Counted from the stretch's first letter, positions 40,121 through 51,336 are shown. The stretch is 64,000 nt of DNA from Sipunculus nudus (GCA_026874595.1 CM049316.1:29807339-29871338), one strand, 5' to 3'. The notes: generated by a model not told the origin, from the sequence alone. Made by a program: numbers and translations.

Positions 40121-40178
<58 letters not shown>

Positions 40179-43100
40179 TTCAATTACTGACACAAAGTGG
40201 TGATGGATGAGATTTTCTCATCAGTTAATTCCTATTTCCTGGTACAATTTGAAGGTCCATTGCGAAAAATGTTGAACCATAATATGAAACAAAAATGTGG
40301 TATGAACAGAAACCTTTGCCTCACTTATGCGTATGCTAGTTTTTGTTCATTTATGCCAAATACTATTTATCCAAGTGTACATTAAAATGTTGATTTATAA
40401 GCAAAGATGATGCATTATATTTTTTCACCAGAAAACTGTGACTTAGTTATTGTATTGCATGTTCTAGTAGGGAGTATAACGGATGATCGTTTTGATAATA
40501 TATTGTACATTTACATCATGGAGTATCATGTTCAGAATTTAGCGTGAGAGGTTTGGTTAGAAAGGAAAAAAGTGTCTCGTTTGATGTTAATTTCAGTACA
40601 GTTTACTTCCGTCGGAGCCGTCTCTGTGTGGCGGCCTTTATAGTAACAGGTGGTTTTTTTGTACATTTCAAAGGCATAGCACCTGTTAAGTTTGGTTTCT
40701 CGGGATTTGTCTCTGGAAGCGTGTCAATATATGAAATTCATGCTATTATTGACGGTTGGCATAATAGGGAGATGTGACTGGCCAGAGAATGGTGAGGACT
40801 TGTGACGTCAGCAAGCATATATAAGTCGTGATAAAGACGATTTTCGACAAAAGTACCCGATCAGCGTACCAGTTCGGTATAGCCTGAAGATATCTGCAGT
40901 CCGGGGGGGGGGGGGGGTCTGTGTGTATCAGTGTCTAGACAACAGAGAGATGATGTCTATAAGTGTAGATAGTCGATGTCACGGTGATTACTCTGTAACG
41001 GATTTCAGAGCGACTATTGATATTGCCGGCGGACTGTTTATCTGGCTATACATTACCTGTTGTGAGTGCTTCCCGGAACAGAGCGAGGACTTTATTTAAA
41101 CGCGTAACTTTAACACTGTGTCGAAGCATATTCTGCTGCCTAGTACTGGATAATTCCAGGAGACATCAGCTGTGGAAGACATTGATTCTGTGCCCAGAAA
41201 GAATAGTCTAAGCATGTTGCGTGAACTTTATCACGAGAGGTAAACGATTATACTCCGGCAAGTGACTGTTGATGGTTGGAGCTCCGTGAAATTATAAGTG
41301 AACTGATTGTACAGCATACACAGGGAGAGGGTTTGATGAGGCGATCGGTGCGACAATCCTGTGTCACGTGTGCGCGATGATCATGTGATTAGGAGAAGTG
41401 TAATCAATGGACTGCTCTGTGTAGTGTGGATAAGGGACTCAATGAGTATATTGTGTATTATCGGACTTTGTATATGTAGAGAAGTGTAAGTGCCTTCCGT
41501 TTTAATATATTGGTTTGTTTTTGTACGTATGCATGGTTTTCAGCCAGTTTGTTTGTCCATTAAAAGAACGTGGACGTTTCACATCTTTACCGGTGTGACA
41601 ATTTATTTAATTAATTGTTTATTTAAAATTTCCTATATACTTACAGCTGAAGAAACATGGTTATGAAAACATAGACGCCTTGGATGGAAGCTCAGCCATG
41701 TTGGATCAGGCAAAAAAGAAAGGAATCTACAAAAACACGATTTGTGATTTATTTGGAATGAACAGACTTAATATTGATGACAGTAAGACAATAATTTTTA
41801 CCCGTAATTATGATAAGATTGGCGTGGAATGCGTCATAGTTTCCTAGTTAGTCAAGGTGCCAAAGCAGGGTTTTGGCCTTGACCTGAATAGACCATCTGC
41901 CGAATGTGTTTCGGGGAATTTTTACCAACTCGTGCGTTCTTTAGGGGGTTGACATTTTCAAGATGACCGCCATATAAACAGTTATCAAAACTCTGTCTGT
42001 TTATTGCTTAATACAGTGCTAAAATGGCTAATGCTATGCATCATTGCAAAGACTAAAGAAATACATATTTGCTTTAAGGCCAAAATGGCTTTCAACATAG
42101 CTGCCATAACGCGAAGTTTTTTTTTTTTTTTTTTTTGCAGTAATGGGGCACATCCAATTATTACTGTGAACAATAAGGACCAGATTCTTTTTTCCCGAGG
42201 CATAATTGATCGATGATAAAAACAAACAAAAAAATGATAACGGTGAGCCGGTTATATATGTTATATATTAACTGTTGCTGCTTTAATTGATATTCCTTAG
42301 GCATTTTTACCACAGTCCGGTAATACTGAATTTTTTTCATGCAAAAGCCTAATTGAAAGTAATCAAAGCGTTTTACGGTAGCGTAGCACCAATGGCAGAA
42401 ACCCGTCTAATAAAAAAACTGAGAGGTCCTTCAGAATTAATATTAGAATCATTTAGTAAGTATCGTTTATTGTGTTCTTTATTTTGATATATGTATTTTT
42501 TAGATGTTTAATTTCAGTTGAAATTTTAATTATTTAGAAAATTTCTATTTCTAAAATTGAACGTGATTTTTAGTAACCAGTCAGAATTCATTTTTAAATT
42601 AATCTTCAAGTATATAAATATTCAATTTTATATTGATATATTGCCTTGTGGCATATCCGACAATTTAGTCTGAACGGGTTGCCCTGTATAAATATTTTTT
42701 AAATAAGTATATAAATAAATTTTACCTTCTTATAAAGAAAACCAAAACATAAATGGATTGAAATACTGTCATAAAGTTTTATATTAGCTCATTAAAAAGT
42801 GGTTTGATGTTACTGGTTGCTTAAAGTTGTGTACCTTTGAGAATATTAAATTTTCAAAAATGTTAATATATCAAATGAAAATGAGGGTGAATTTCACAAA
42901 TTCGTATACCATCCGTAAAAAAAACTGTGTCAGGTTTAAAATTTTACTTTATGAGGTCCAATATGCATATAAAAATTTTAGGATTGATATTTAATTGAGG
43001 GTATTGCATATAAGTGGAATTAATTGAGAGATGCACATTTTAGACACGTATGACGCAGTTGTAACGAGCGCATCCTTTGCACCCGTTCACCTCAATGATG

Positions 43101-43667
43101 AATGCTTTGAAGAAGTCCTTCGCATTGTTAAGCCAGGTAATGTATATTTGTGATTCACGCCCGATGTTTAAAGAATTAATAACTTCAACAAAATTGATGT
43201 CCCTAGCATTCAGAAAGTGGCTACATGTTCAGTAAACAACAGTTGAATTGTCAATGAACATCTGATTAAAATGTTTATTACATCGAAGACAATATTTTTT
43301 TATTACAATTAGACGGTCATTGTCATTCATGTTTTATCAAAAATGAGTAAAATGAGTAATATTTCAATAAGTTATTAACACCAAGGAGGTTATTATTAAT
43401 AACCTCCTTGTTTACATGTACATTACTGAAGCGTTCATTTATATCCTCACAGGTGGGTATTTCGTGCTCGTGACGAGGAAACTGTACTTGGTGACCTATC
43501 CGATTTTCAAAGCGAGGCTGGAGCCTCGAATGCAGCTCTTACAAGACCAGGGAGCCTGGCGTCGGTTAGTGAAGGAAACAATTCCAAAATACCACGAGGA
43601 GGAAGAAGGTGTTGTTTACGTATTTCAGGTGCTAAAAGAGAAGCAAAGTTATTTAGCAACTTTATAA
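30597..43667 (+). CDS. METTL27: METTL27-like methyltransferase, copy 3 (five coding exons, 10-kb intron 2)
   Basis: Exons 30597-30719, 31486-31614, 41647-41782, 43044-43136 and 43453-43667 (TAA) join in frame into about 231 residues with phases 0, 0, 1, 1. Motif I reads ILDVAAGTGRVGSE. Exon 3 is open (DALDGSSAMLDQAKKKG), unlike copy 2. Two differences stand out: the last base of exon 3 is A not G, so the split codon is Asn instead of Asp before TYDA, and exon 4 has PVH where the other intact copies have PGH. Exon 5 ends QSYLATL. Intron 2 (31615-41646) has absorbed an LTR-like insertion, a tandem repeat field, a LINE on the opposite strand, a satellite remnant and a foldback element. Such a loaded intron could affect splicing, but all visible splice sites are normal. 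Paralog of copy 2 through segmental duplication. Confidence 0.85.
30725..31440. repeat. Tandem duplication in intron 1 of copy 3
   Basis: The first half of the intron (AATATCAAGGTAATTCAGCA...GCTGATAAGCTGAATGTG) is repeated once, from about 31130 (AATATCAAGGTCATTCAGCA) to 31443. Copy 2 has a single unit at 12890-13250. This explains the longer intron. Confidence 0.8.
31747..31801. repeat. (TA)n microsatellite, left part, intron 2 of copy 3
   Basis: Uninterrupted TA units directly before the LTR-like insertion at 31804. Confidence 0.95.
31804..31947 (+). mobile_element. Short LTR-like sequence with internal tRNA-like promoter
   Basis: Begins TGTAGCC and ends TTACA (TG...CA), 144 bp. It contains TAGCGAAGCGGTAGAACG (box A-like) and GGGTTCGAACCC (box B-like) in tRNA-like spacing (31858-31925). 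One base later starts TGGTGGCAGCGG, complementary to a tRNA-Leu 3' end including CCA, as in a primer-binding site. It sits in a (TA)n tract that is continuous in copy 2. No second matching LTR was found before the tract resumes at 32638. Confidence 0.55.
31949..32001 (-). other. tRNA-Leu 3'-half complement / primer-binding site
   Basis: Read on the minus strand this gives a TTTAGG anticodon-loop-like start, a CACCAG stem, the TCTTCGGAGG variable arm, GTGGGTTCGAATCCCAC T arm, and a GCTGCCA acceptor end followed by CCA. That is the 3' half of a tRNA-Leu(UAG)-type molecule. A templated CCA points to reverse transcription or primer complementarity, not a tRNA gene. The match of some 50 nt is far longer than the usual 18-nt primer site. 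Confidence 0.6.
32002..32637. mobile_element. Rest of the insertion in the (TA)n tract
   Basis: Noncoding filler specific to copy 3. The last about 150 bp has an AATAAA (near 32561) and ends GGTCCGCGACA against the resumed (TA)n, like the 3' end of an LTR, but it does not resemble the 31804-31947 sequence. Possibly two nested or recombined retroelement ends. Confidence 0.35.
32638..32692. repeat. (TA)n microsatellite, right part, intron 2 of copy 3
   Basis: Uninterrupted TA units directly after the insertion, then GGTTATCCATCTATCC as in copy 2. Confidence 0.95.
33230..35070. repeat. Diverged tandem repeat field with GGTGGCGCCA/TGGCGCCACC words
   Basis: Units of about 250-290 bp repeat five to six times (TGGTGGCGCC starts at 34031, 34281, 34559, 34846). 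Each holds CTGGTGGCGCCATCTGC and, half a unit later, GACAGGTGGCGCCACCTACC, with GTGAAAATTGC.(T/C)ATATCTC between. The field lies directly beside the 3' end of the LINE and is absent from the copy 2 intron. Minus-strand ORFs of 64-102 codons here look like repeat by-products. Confidence 0.75.
35233..38061 (-). mobile_element. 5'-truncated LINE (non-LTR retrotransposon)
   Basis: Minus-strand element in intron 2 of copy 3. The open frame runs from the (TA)n junction near 38060 to the stop at 35611. The 3' UTR spans about 35610-35254 and an AATAAA signal sits at 35253-35248, followed by an AT-rich tail. The missing 5' part (endonuclease) and insertion into AT-rich sequence are typical of target-primed reverse transcription. 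Absent from the copy 2 paralog. Confidence 0.85.
35611..38059 (-). CDS. LINE reverse transcriptase ORF (5' partial)
   Basis: The frame is uninterrupted for more than 800 codons. Upstream of the first Met (37920) it still reads PNWWTEEC, the linker that follows the endonuclease in many LINE ORF2 proteins, so the true start is lost. From that Met: GKAPGPDGIT (139-148), NNYRGISLLN (198-207), FIDFSKAFD (270-278), GVRQGCMISPLL (328-339) and the catalytic FADD (372-375) define a non-LTR reverse transcriptase. A Cys/His knuckle CKFC...HFVIKC sits near residues 694-715. The clade cannot be assigned by eye. The lack of stops or frameshifts suggests a recent insertion, though the element cannot be autonomous without its 5' part. 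Confidence 0.88.
38165..38445. repeat. Short satellite remnant, intron 2 of copy 3
   Basis: Four or so diverged units (CTGAGATGCCATCACAAA...GTAAACATCTCAGACTTGTT) related to the 15480-18010 array. Both sides carry the same flanks: CGTCAACAGCTGCCAAGAAAT before, and GGGGCCTATRATACAGATA and ACCTAAGGTCCCA after. It is therefore the paralogous locus with few units. Confidence 0.85.
39031..39459. repeat. Near-perfect 159-bp inverted repeat (foldback element)
   Basis: Arms 39031-39189 and 39301-39459 are reverse complements with about two mismatches, separated by a 111-bp spacer that is mostly (TA)n and CATATA units. Beyond the right arm lies one outer arm (CGTAAAACCACATTCTTTAT, 39476-39535) whose left partner is absent. 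The copy 2 paralog shows the reverse loss. Confidence 0.85.
40122..40176. repeat. (TA)n microsatellite
   Basis: About 27 AT units in intron 2 of copy 3. Confidence 0.95.
40430..41602 (+). mobile_element. About 1.2-kb insertion before exon 3 of copy 3 (solo-LTR-like)
   Basis: Paralog of 19690-20872 with the same CRE/TATA pair (TGACGTCA then CATATATAAG, 40800-40830) and the same TTTACCGGTGTGACA end. A poly-G run at 40902-40917 replaces AGGAGAGG of copy 2. No coding capacity. Confidence 0.5.
43383..43410. repeat. Perfect palindrome in intron 4 of copy 3
   Basis: Same AAGGAGGTTAT/ATAACCTCCTT stem as in copy 2, close to the exon 5 acceptor. Arms unchanged, loop differs by one base. Confidence 0.7.
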
Positions 43668-44819
43668 AACATTATGAATTACCCTCCCGATCACTCATTT
43701 TCTAGACCTGTCATTTCGTCTATACTTAAATTTGCCTAAAAATTATGTAAAACCGAAACGTAATGCAACGCCCAGATTGACAACACTACAGATTCGAACT
43801 CCGTGGTAGACAGTCGCAGACGCTGCCATCTAGCGGCAAATTACATGACCAGTTCATTAAACTGTTAATTTGTAGCATATCTAAGGGCTAATTAAGATAA
43901 GTTTATATAATTCAGGTCTGAGGTAAGTTACGTTTTAATTTCCCAACTCACCTTACATTTTACCTTTGTAACGTTTCGCATTGGTGACTTGTCGACCCTG
44001 TTACGTTTTACCTCTGTAACATGTTGCCTCTGTTACGTTTTTGATACTTACTCTGTAATTTGAGATATCAACTGTAAATGTTACACAAATGTGTTGGATA
44101 TTGTTGGATTTAATCTTATTTTATAATAAATACAAATGCTGCTGTACTTAGTTTTTATAGGTTCCGATGCAATCGTGAGAATGAAACCTTCGCAAAACGT
44201 TTAAAATGCATTCGGAACACCTCAGCCGATCGTTGCCTATCAGGCTACGATTTGTCCTGCCTTGATGTGCATCCAACTTTAAAACAGCTGGATACCATGC
44301 CTTTATTGTAGTTTTGAAACGCCTGAGTGCTTGGCTGTGGGCTCGAGTGCTTTTCAAACAAAGTCTGTGGCAAGGGGCTTCCCCAGCTTTCTGCCACCAC
44401 TGAATATTAATGAGCTACTTTAGAGGGGCCTCGCTTTGGCTCGAGATACGTTTATTGCCCAATGATATACCACTAATTTTGGTACAGTTCGCAGGAAATC
44501 CACCGGGTTGCTATTTCTGCTGATTCGTCTGTGAATAGATCACATTTTCCATAGAGAATACATTGGTTTGCCATGCTAATGTGTATTATTTTGTGATTTT
44601 CCTCTCTGTTTCTTGGATCAGTGTTGTTTATAGCATTGGAGGTAGAATATGAGAGGACTGGAAGTACCAGTACACAAAATACATTGTTTTGCTTTTGCAA
44701 AGTTCATAACAGGTTGACCTTGCCTTGCCAGAATACTTGCCAAAGCGGCACCCCATGTACATCCGAGATTAGAAGCCAACTTATTCAGCCGAGTTATTCC
44801 GTGTGATTCAAAATGTAGA

Positions 44820-45600
44820 AAATGAAAAAAAAGAAAAAAACAAGTGACCCATGGGTCATGACGCTCAGCCAGCTGACATGTTGACATTATGTCCTTGCAC
44901 AAGCAACTTATTGAGATAATGTAGGTGGCATCATCGTTCATGCTTTTCAACCTGAGTTCATCAAGACCCATAAGCACACCAAATTTGATGACAATCCAAC
45001 TAGCCTTCCTGAGGAATCTGGCAATTTTTGAGTATTTTGCATTTATTCTGGGGCGTTCACACATACCATAAAAATTTTAGAATATAAGTCACAGTGACCC
45101 AATTTCAGGTTTCTGGAGAGAACTTTTGAGGAACTCTCAAGATGTCTCATAGACCTCCCTGGATGTCAAGATAGAAGATTCTGTTTCCAATGGTTATGAT
45201 TTGTGCCCTGTTAATTGATGAATGCATCTTTAAAGGTCTCAAAAATATAGAGAGAAAAACTTGCTTAAAATTCTCAAAAATTCAGGTTGCGCTACCAGTC
45301 TGCAGAAACTAATGAAACACCCTATGATCAATATCCATACGGAGAATCATGGGATCAATGCATTAGTTGTTCAGATACTTGAGATTTTGTATCAAATTTT
45401 CCATTATTCTGTGGGGTAATTCGGAGCCCCATAGCACAGAGAATATGGGGAACAGAGACCTAATTTCAGGTTTCAGATCTTTCATGGACCTCTCTGATTT
45501 CCAAGTTAGAAGACTCCAAGTCCAGCGGTTACGATTTGTGTCTGGTTAACGGACGGAAAGATGATCGGACAGACGGACGACGGACAAAGACTTACGGAGT
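44820..45600. repeat. Dispersed repeat with internal duplication
   Basis: Two related stretches (about 45080-45215 and 45425-45550) share AATTTCAGGTTTC, GACCTCYCTGRATK, AGAAGAYTC and GGTTAYGATTTGTG. The second ends in a GGACAGACGGACGACGGACA tail. GACCYATGGGTCA...CGCTCAGC at its left recurs near 61560. Probably an unclassified repeat family. Confidence 0.5.
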
Positions 45601-46195
45601 TAAAAATTAGCCTCGCGATCATAAAGCCAACCACAGAATCCTTCACGGTGCTCATGCTCGTTGAATATACATATATTCCTATACTATAGTTTAACATGGA
45701 AGGTAAAACTGCAGCCAATACCTGGCAGTGTCATGCCCGCAATGCACACAATACGGTCAGCCTGAAGAGCCACGCAGGCTAACCACTTCAAACACTCAGA
45801 CTTAAAATTGTGTTAAATATGAACAAACTGATATGAAAAAAAATTACTGTGTGACTGCCCCACATTTAAGATTTGTTCTGTCAATGTAGATTTGTAACTG
45901 GAAATAAATGGGGTTAGGCTGTGCTGACCATCTAAATTAATGACTGTTTGATTTGAGTTCGTAACATGTGTAGCAGATGCCTGTATTTATAACATAAATA
46001 CGGTTTGTAAAATATTTACTAACAAAGAAGTATTGAACTGATGCATTTTTTAATGTGTTAGTTTTTTTTAACTTTGGAGAAACTCTGAATACCTTATTTT
46101 TTCTTTCAAAATGACTTCCTTTTATAACCGGTGTCTGTACAAAATATGTTCTGATTAATCTTGTTCTGAAAGCAGAACGCTCTTAAGAGGCGGGA

Positions 46196-46360
46196 TGTTA
46201 ACAACTGAGTGCATATAAAAGCGGACCCAACTGTCTCGCTGGTGAATTTTGCTTTTCTATAGCAAAGCGGTTGGGAATGCGGAAATGTACGCCACCGCAA
46301 TCGGTTCGAATCCGGGATCGGTCGAATATTTTCCCCTGAGCAAATTGTGTACATTTTACA
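46196..46360 (+). mobile_element. Second short LTR-like sequence with tRNA-like promoter
   Basis: TGTTAACAACTG...ATTTTACA, 165 bp, has ATATAAAAGCGG where 31804-31947 has CACAAAAGCG, then CTCGCTGGTGAA, TAGCAAAGCGGTTGG (box A-like, 46260) and GGTTCGAATCC (box B, 46303), then TATTTTCCCC. The order of landmarks is the same as in the copy 3 intron element, so they are probably relatives. No target duplication was identified. Confidence 0.45.
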
Positions 46361-46849
46361 GCTGGTCAAACCTTACCCCAATGAGCCCCCCCCCCCCAAC
46401 GAACACCCTTGAAGATAATTAATGCCACTGTTTGCAACCCTGACCAGCCACCAAAATTCTTTTGAACCAATTGTTACCAAGCCAAGAAGGTTAAAATGTA
46501 AAAGAAAGACAACATTTTGGTTTGTTTATTTTGTTACTTAAATCTAATAAAACGATCTTTTGATTCTTTAAAACCGTGAAGAAAGTCATTCAATAATATA
46601 CCTAACATAGATGAAGTCCATGGCACTAATTATGATTTGAGCAATTGATACCACGAATCGGCCTTGAATACGCGTTGCCATGACGACCCCACAGCATATT
46701 ATCACCACTACCCAGCAGCCTACCTTTCACTGCATTCAGGAGTAACTTAGTAACTGTTTATTTTGTCACAAATAACCCGATGAACGTCTGTTTAAAATTC
46801 ATTATAATAAGTTTAATTTTATATAAAAAGAAATAAATAAATTAATAAA

Positions 46850-47494
46850 ATGAAGAAAAGCAGAGAGGAAGTTCAAGCAATCGTTGATGAAACAACGGCC
46901 TTGGGCGTGTCTGAAGAGAGAATCCGTCAGATATAGAGAATATGGATCAGATACTTATTAGGAGGTAACTAATGCACAAAATAATATCATCCTGTGCTGA
47001 CGTACACTCCGGCCTCCTACCATGTCCCAAAAAGATCCCAATGTTACAACAGTATTTTTGTTCATTGTAGAACAGTAATGCGAATGCACGGGCGATATAT
47101 TATTTTATTTTATCTTCTACGGCTATCTTTCAAATAATATAAACCCAGTACAAATATAAGAGAATATTTGTTTAACACATATAAAAATCACCGTTAACTA
47201 ACATGTTCTGAACAATGAGTGGTTTAAAATAAGACCTGAATTATAATATTATACTGATAAAACTGCTAAAGATAAATTCGTACTTGTTCAGTAATAATAT
47301 TTTCAGAACTGAGAATTTTTCTAAACTAAATATAAAAGTATATTTCACCGGAAATTGTTCCACAGGACCTTGCCTCCTTTTTACCTAATTATGACCCATT
47401 CTAAGCTGTGAAATTCCTGAAACGATAGTTGGAGGACAAAAAGGAGTCTCGGATTCTCGATGTAGCTGCTGGCACAGGACGCAATAGGATAGAG
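46850..47494 (+). pseudogene. METTL27: METTL27-like copy 4, two-exon pseudogene
   Basis: Exon 1-like sequence at 46850-46964 begins ATG and keeps the family pattern (GVSEERIRQI then TAG in place of the usual Tyr codon). Exon 2-like sequence at 47366-47494 keeps the exact 129-bp length, the CAG acceptor and GT donor, and a perfect motif I (ILDVAAGTGR), but has two in-frame stops (TAA after DPF, TAG after FLKR). I find no counterpart of exons 3, 4 or 5 before copy 5, so the locus is also truncated. Motif-I flanks (DKKESRILDVAAGTGR) resemble copy 5 more than copies 1-3, so it is probably a decayed sister of copy 5. Confidence 0.8.
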
Positions 47495-47906
47495 GTGACG
47501 TTATATAAAACATCTCATATGAAATTGAAATTGATATCACATCTTCATATGACAAAGCTATACTTTCACATTCTTGGAAGATAAAAATAAAATATTCAAA
47601 ATTATCAGATTATCAGCGTCCAAGCCAAACAATCCTAAATTTTAAAAGCAATCCAAAAGTTTATACCACTATGTCTTTTTCCTGATTACAGGTTAAATTT
47701 TTTTAATGAATCAAAATTTTAAATTTTAATTTCATTTCTTATTGAATTAAAATTTGATAATCCATTTTTGACGTAGAAAGAAACATGATAAAGACAAACA
47801 ATATTTTAAAGATATTGACATGCAGTTTGATGTTAGACCTCTTAAATGTGATTTCCTGTTACTGTTTGCTTAACATTGTCCACCATTTGAAAATTTTCAA
47901 AATATA

Positions 47907-48034
47907 TACGCCTCTGATGCCAGATACTCCCACACAGCATATATTTTGAAATGACTCTCGGAATGGGTGTTCCATTATGACTTGTAGCATGACTCGCAGG
48001 CCCCTATCAGTATTTTTAAAGGCTTGAATGTCAT
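47907..48034. repeat. Dispersed repeat, copy B
   Basis: Partner of 27915-28052 with perhaps 20 percent divergence; no coding content. Confidence 0.6.
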
Positions 48035-49079
48035 GTTGTCGTGGCCACTTTAATTATTAATAAATAACATGTGGCTGAATCTTGCTATAATCAAGTGTTG
48101 CAGATGATTTCAAATTCCTGTTTCCATAAAACTTTTCCCATACGCTACCTAGTAAAGACCTTTTTTGGCAAAGTGAGTCCTCTTCAACCCTTTCTACTCC
48201 TAACGAATCTCTTCCAGTTGGGAATTGTACGGATGGCGGGGACTACTTGTCTCAACCGTCAAAACTTTAAAATCAATATTTGTTACATTTTAAAGAAACG
48301 CATTCTGTTTACATTTCACATGTTTACAAAATATTACTTATTCATTGAAGTCCTTACCACAATAACACAAATGTTTATGTTGGACATAATTTGACTTGAA
48401 ACAATTCTTACCCAACGTACTTGCACGGACTTCATTACCCTCTTCGCTATAGGTATGCCTAGACTGCTAGTGTATTAAGAACCCACAGTGCACTGCGGGC
48501 CTAGAATTTCGATGCCCACAATCCCTAACCAAAAGGTCGTACTTTTGTGAGTCTGATTCTTCGCATTGTCCCTGATACCTTGACCTATTTGCGAAACCTT
48601 TCGATAAATAGGGCGCAAGTTATTATATAACAGGAAATACGATATAAAATAGCCTTCTGAGTTAATAATTAGCCTACCTGTTCACATATATGAGCAACAC
48701 CCCGTGAGTCGATCTGTCAAGAATTAATAAGCATCATTGAGGCACCGGCGAACTTTGAACCGAGAACATTTATGTTATCAAGTTGTGTTCAGCGCCTGTT
48801 CTGTTACGAGTACTATGCTGTGTGTACTATGTTGTGGTTAGAAGTGACGGGCACGTGTCGCCTTTATTTTTATCCTATTCAACATGTGAGCACCACTTCA
48901 GTGTTATCATAAAAAAAGTGTCCCGTGCAAAGTACGTAACCCCACAATCCACGGCCTCTGTGTGTTTTATGTAGCTGCCTTTACGGATAGACAAAAGTCA
49001 GGTTGGATAATACACAGCCAGCTGGGTTTACGTGCGAGGATGCTTGTTTGCCGGCCTGTTAAAAGCACTGGTCATAAAC

Positions 49080-49126
49080 ACCATATATAATATTGGACGC
49101 ACGGGTGTAATATCAGCAGGAAAGGT
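49080..49126 (+). promoter_or_regulatory. Candidate core promoter and first-exon donor for copy 5
   Basis: CATATATAATATTGG is followed after about 25-30 bp by AATATCAGCAGGAAAG|GTTAGTG, which could be a short noncoding first exon with a splice donor leading to the acceptor at 50025. Placement is plausible, but AT-rich sequence makes chance TATA matches common. Confidence 0.2.
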
Positions 49127-49751
49127 TAGTGTTATGGATATTGTTATTTACTCTTTTTATTAACTGTATATTTCTGGTCCTTGAACTCTGGTGATAAACT
49201 ACCTGCAACAATAGGAGGCAATGCTAAGGTGATCATCAGTGCTTGAACTTAGGGTCAATGCCATCCGACAATTCGACTGTTGGTTCGGGTCCTTCAACGA
49301 ATCCTGGATCAAGCCTTGATCAGTCATCTTTATAGCTTCAACCTAGCGTGATATCGACCCTCTGGCATTACATTACGATAGATTACTGGCGTGAGTAGGC
49401 TAACCAGCCCAATTATCTGATTGCCTACTGAGTCGGGTTGTCACGGCTAGCTTCAACCACACATCCATATATTGATATATCTCTCGTGTAAACTTGCTAA
49501 GGATGAGGTTGAACAGCATATTTACAGCCAGATAAATAATACATGTCGTTGACCCCTATGTGTGCAGTTTAAAAGAGAAATGTGCAGTCATAAATCTAAA
49601 TTTGTGCAGTTCTTAAATGTTCTAGTTTGTTCACAGACTGAAACCACGATTATGCCTATGAGTACATAAATGAATTTTGTTGATCCATATAGGAGGAGTA
49701 CGAGTAACAGTTTGCTAATCTATTATATTTCTGAATTAATTTCATAAATTG

Positions 49752-49753
<2 letters not shown>

Positions 49754-49806
<53 letters not shown>
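49754..49806. repeat. (TA)n microsatellite upstream of copy 5
   Basis: About 26 AT units, 230 bp before the coding start of copy 5. Confidence 0.95.
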
Positions 49807-49807
<1 letters not shown>

Positions 49808-50032
49808 CCATCAACTGCTTCATTGTTGCGTCCTATAAACATCATTTTATGCTGACTCGGGAAAGTTAATCTAAGTTTTTGCAGTTCTACAGTTTCTTTA
49901 AAATATACCCTTATTTCTTGTATACGCAACATGTGGATGAACGCCGGGAGAGAGCTGTTAAAAGATTAGGCTTTCAGTATGACAACCATTTCCAGCAATA
50001 CTATAGGTAATTATTCTGTTTATAGGAAGACA

Positions 50033-51280
50033 ATGGACGAAATAAATATTGAAGAATCAAAGGTCAGCAAAGGGAACTTCCAGTCCCTACGAGACGAGCT
50101 GCGCACGCCAGGCATAACCCAGGAGAGAGTGCGGCAAATATACGATGTCCTGGCAGAGACGTTTGACCAGGTTATCCTTAAAATAATCATATACACCACA
50201 AAGTGATGCAGTGTGAAGTGAGGCTTTTATATTTCATTTGTTTATGCGTACTGACAGGTAAATTCCTATCACTTGTATATATGTTTGTGTATGGGGGTTC
50301 GTTATACAGGGTCCATGCCCAGTCTGTGATATAAGCTATAAAATGCTGTCCGTGTGTGCTGTGTGCTTTATTTTCATTTGTTAAACACTAATTTAAGATT
50401 ACAGAATATATAACAATACAGTTAATGAAATGTGCTGCAGTCTCAATAAATGCTTGTTATTAATTGTATGGGGATCATTCACTATTTAAATTGAAACAGG
50501 ATTACCATAAGGCAACTTGGCATTGTAACAGCAAATTATACTCAATAATAGTGTTAATATAAATAACATTTAATTCTGAATTATTTATAAATGTCATAGA
50601 GAATTAATTCATTATGAATATCGTAAGAATTGCATGGTCGGTGATCTTTTCCAATGGCGCCTTTACCGCAAAAAATCAATTACTATCAACTCTTGTTGTG
50701 TGTAATGGCTGATGTATTCAAATTGTATAAGTTGCACGGCTTTTTTCACTCTGCTTAATTACCGTTCAAATGAACGTGGAAAGAATCATTTAATAATAGA
50801 ATTTTAGGTTTTATTTTACCGTGCAGAACGGTGCTATGCAAATATCGCACAAAGGTCACTTTATGTAGTAAAATACTTGTTGCAAATATGGGGAGAAAAA
50901 GGGTTTTCGGATTTTATTCTAAATTTCATGAATATTTCGAAATTTCTGAATATTACCGGTCACTTGAGTACATAAAATGATAGGATTATAAATTTGTTGT
51001 GTTATGCAGAAAGCCTTGAATAAGACACACAAAGGACCACTTCATGCAGTCAAGTACCTATCAGAATATTTAAAAGACAAAAAGGAATCTCGGATTCTTG
51101 ATGTCGCAGCTGGCACTGGGCGAATTGGAATCGAGGTAACGAAATCGGATAAATTATTATAAAGCATTTCTTTGTATAGCGCCTTGTCTATTACACATTA
51201 TGCTCCAAATAGCTTTCCGGTTTACATATGACATTATATAACCTCTTAATATATTCATCTAAACGTAACATATATATATG

Positions 51281-51336
<56 letters not shown>

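Larger units (their letters stand above)
24860..44080 (+). repeat. Segmental duplication block carrying copy 3
   Basis: Partner of the 9270-23270 block, about 5 kb longer because of insertions: MITE 24903-25332, hAT-like element 25801-27337, intron 1 tandem duplication 30725-31440, LTR-like insertion 31803-32638, and the repeat field plus LINE 33210-38060. The satellite is contracted here. Confidence 0.8.

Noticed and set aside
44618-45064. 148-codon minus-strand ORF
   Set aside because: Lies in a dispersed repeat region; no domain, splice context or paralog support.
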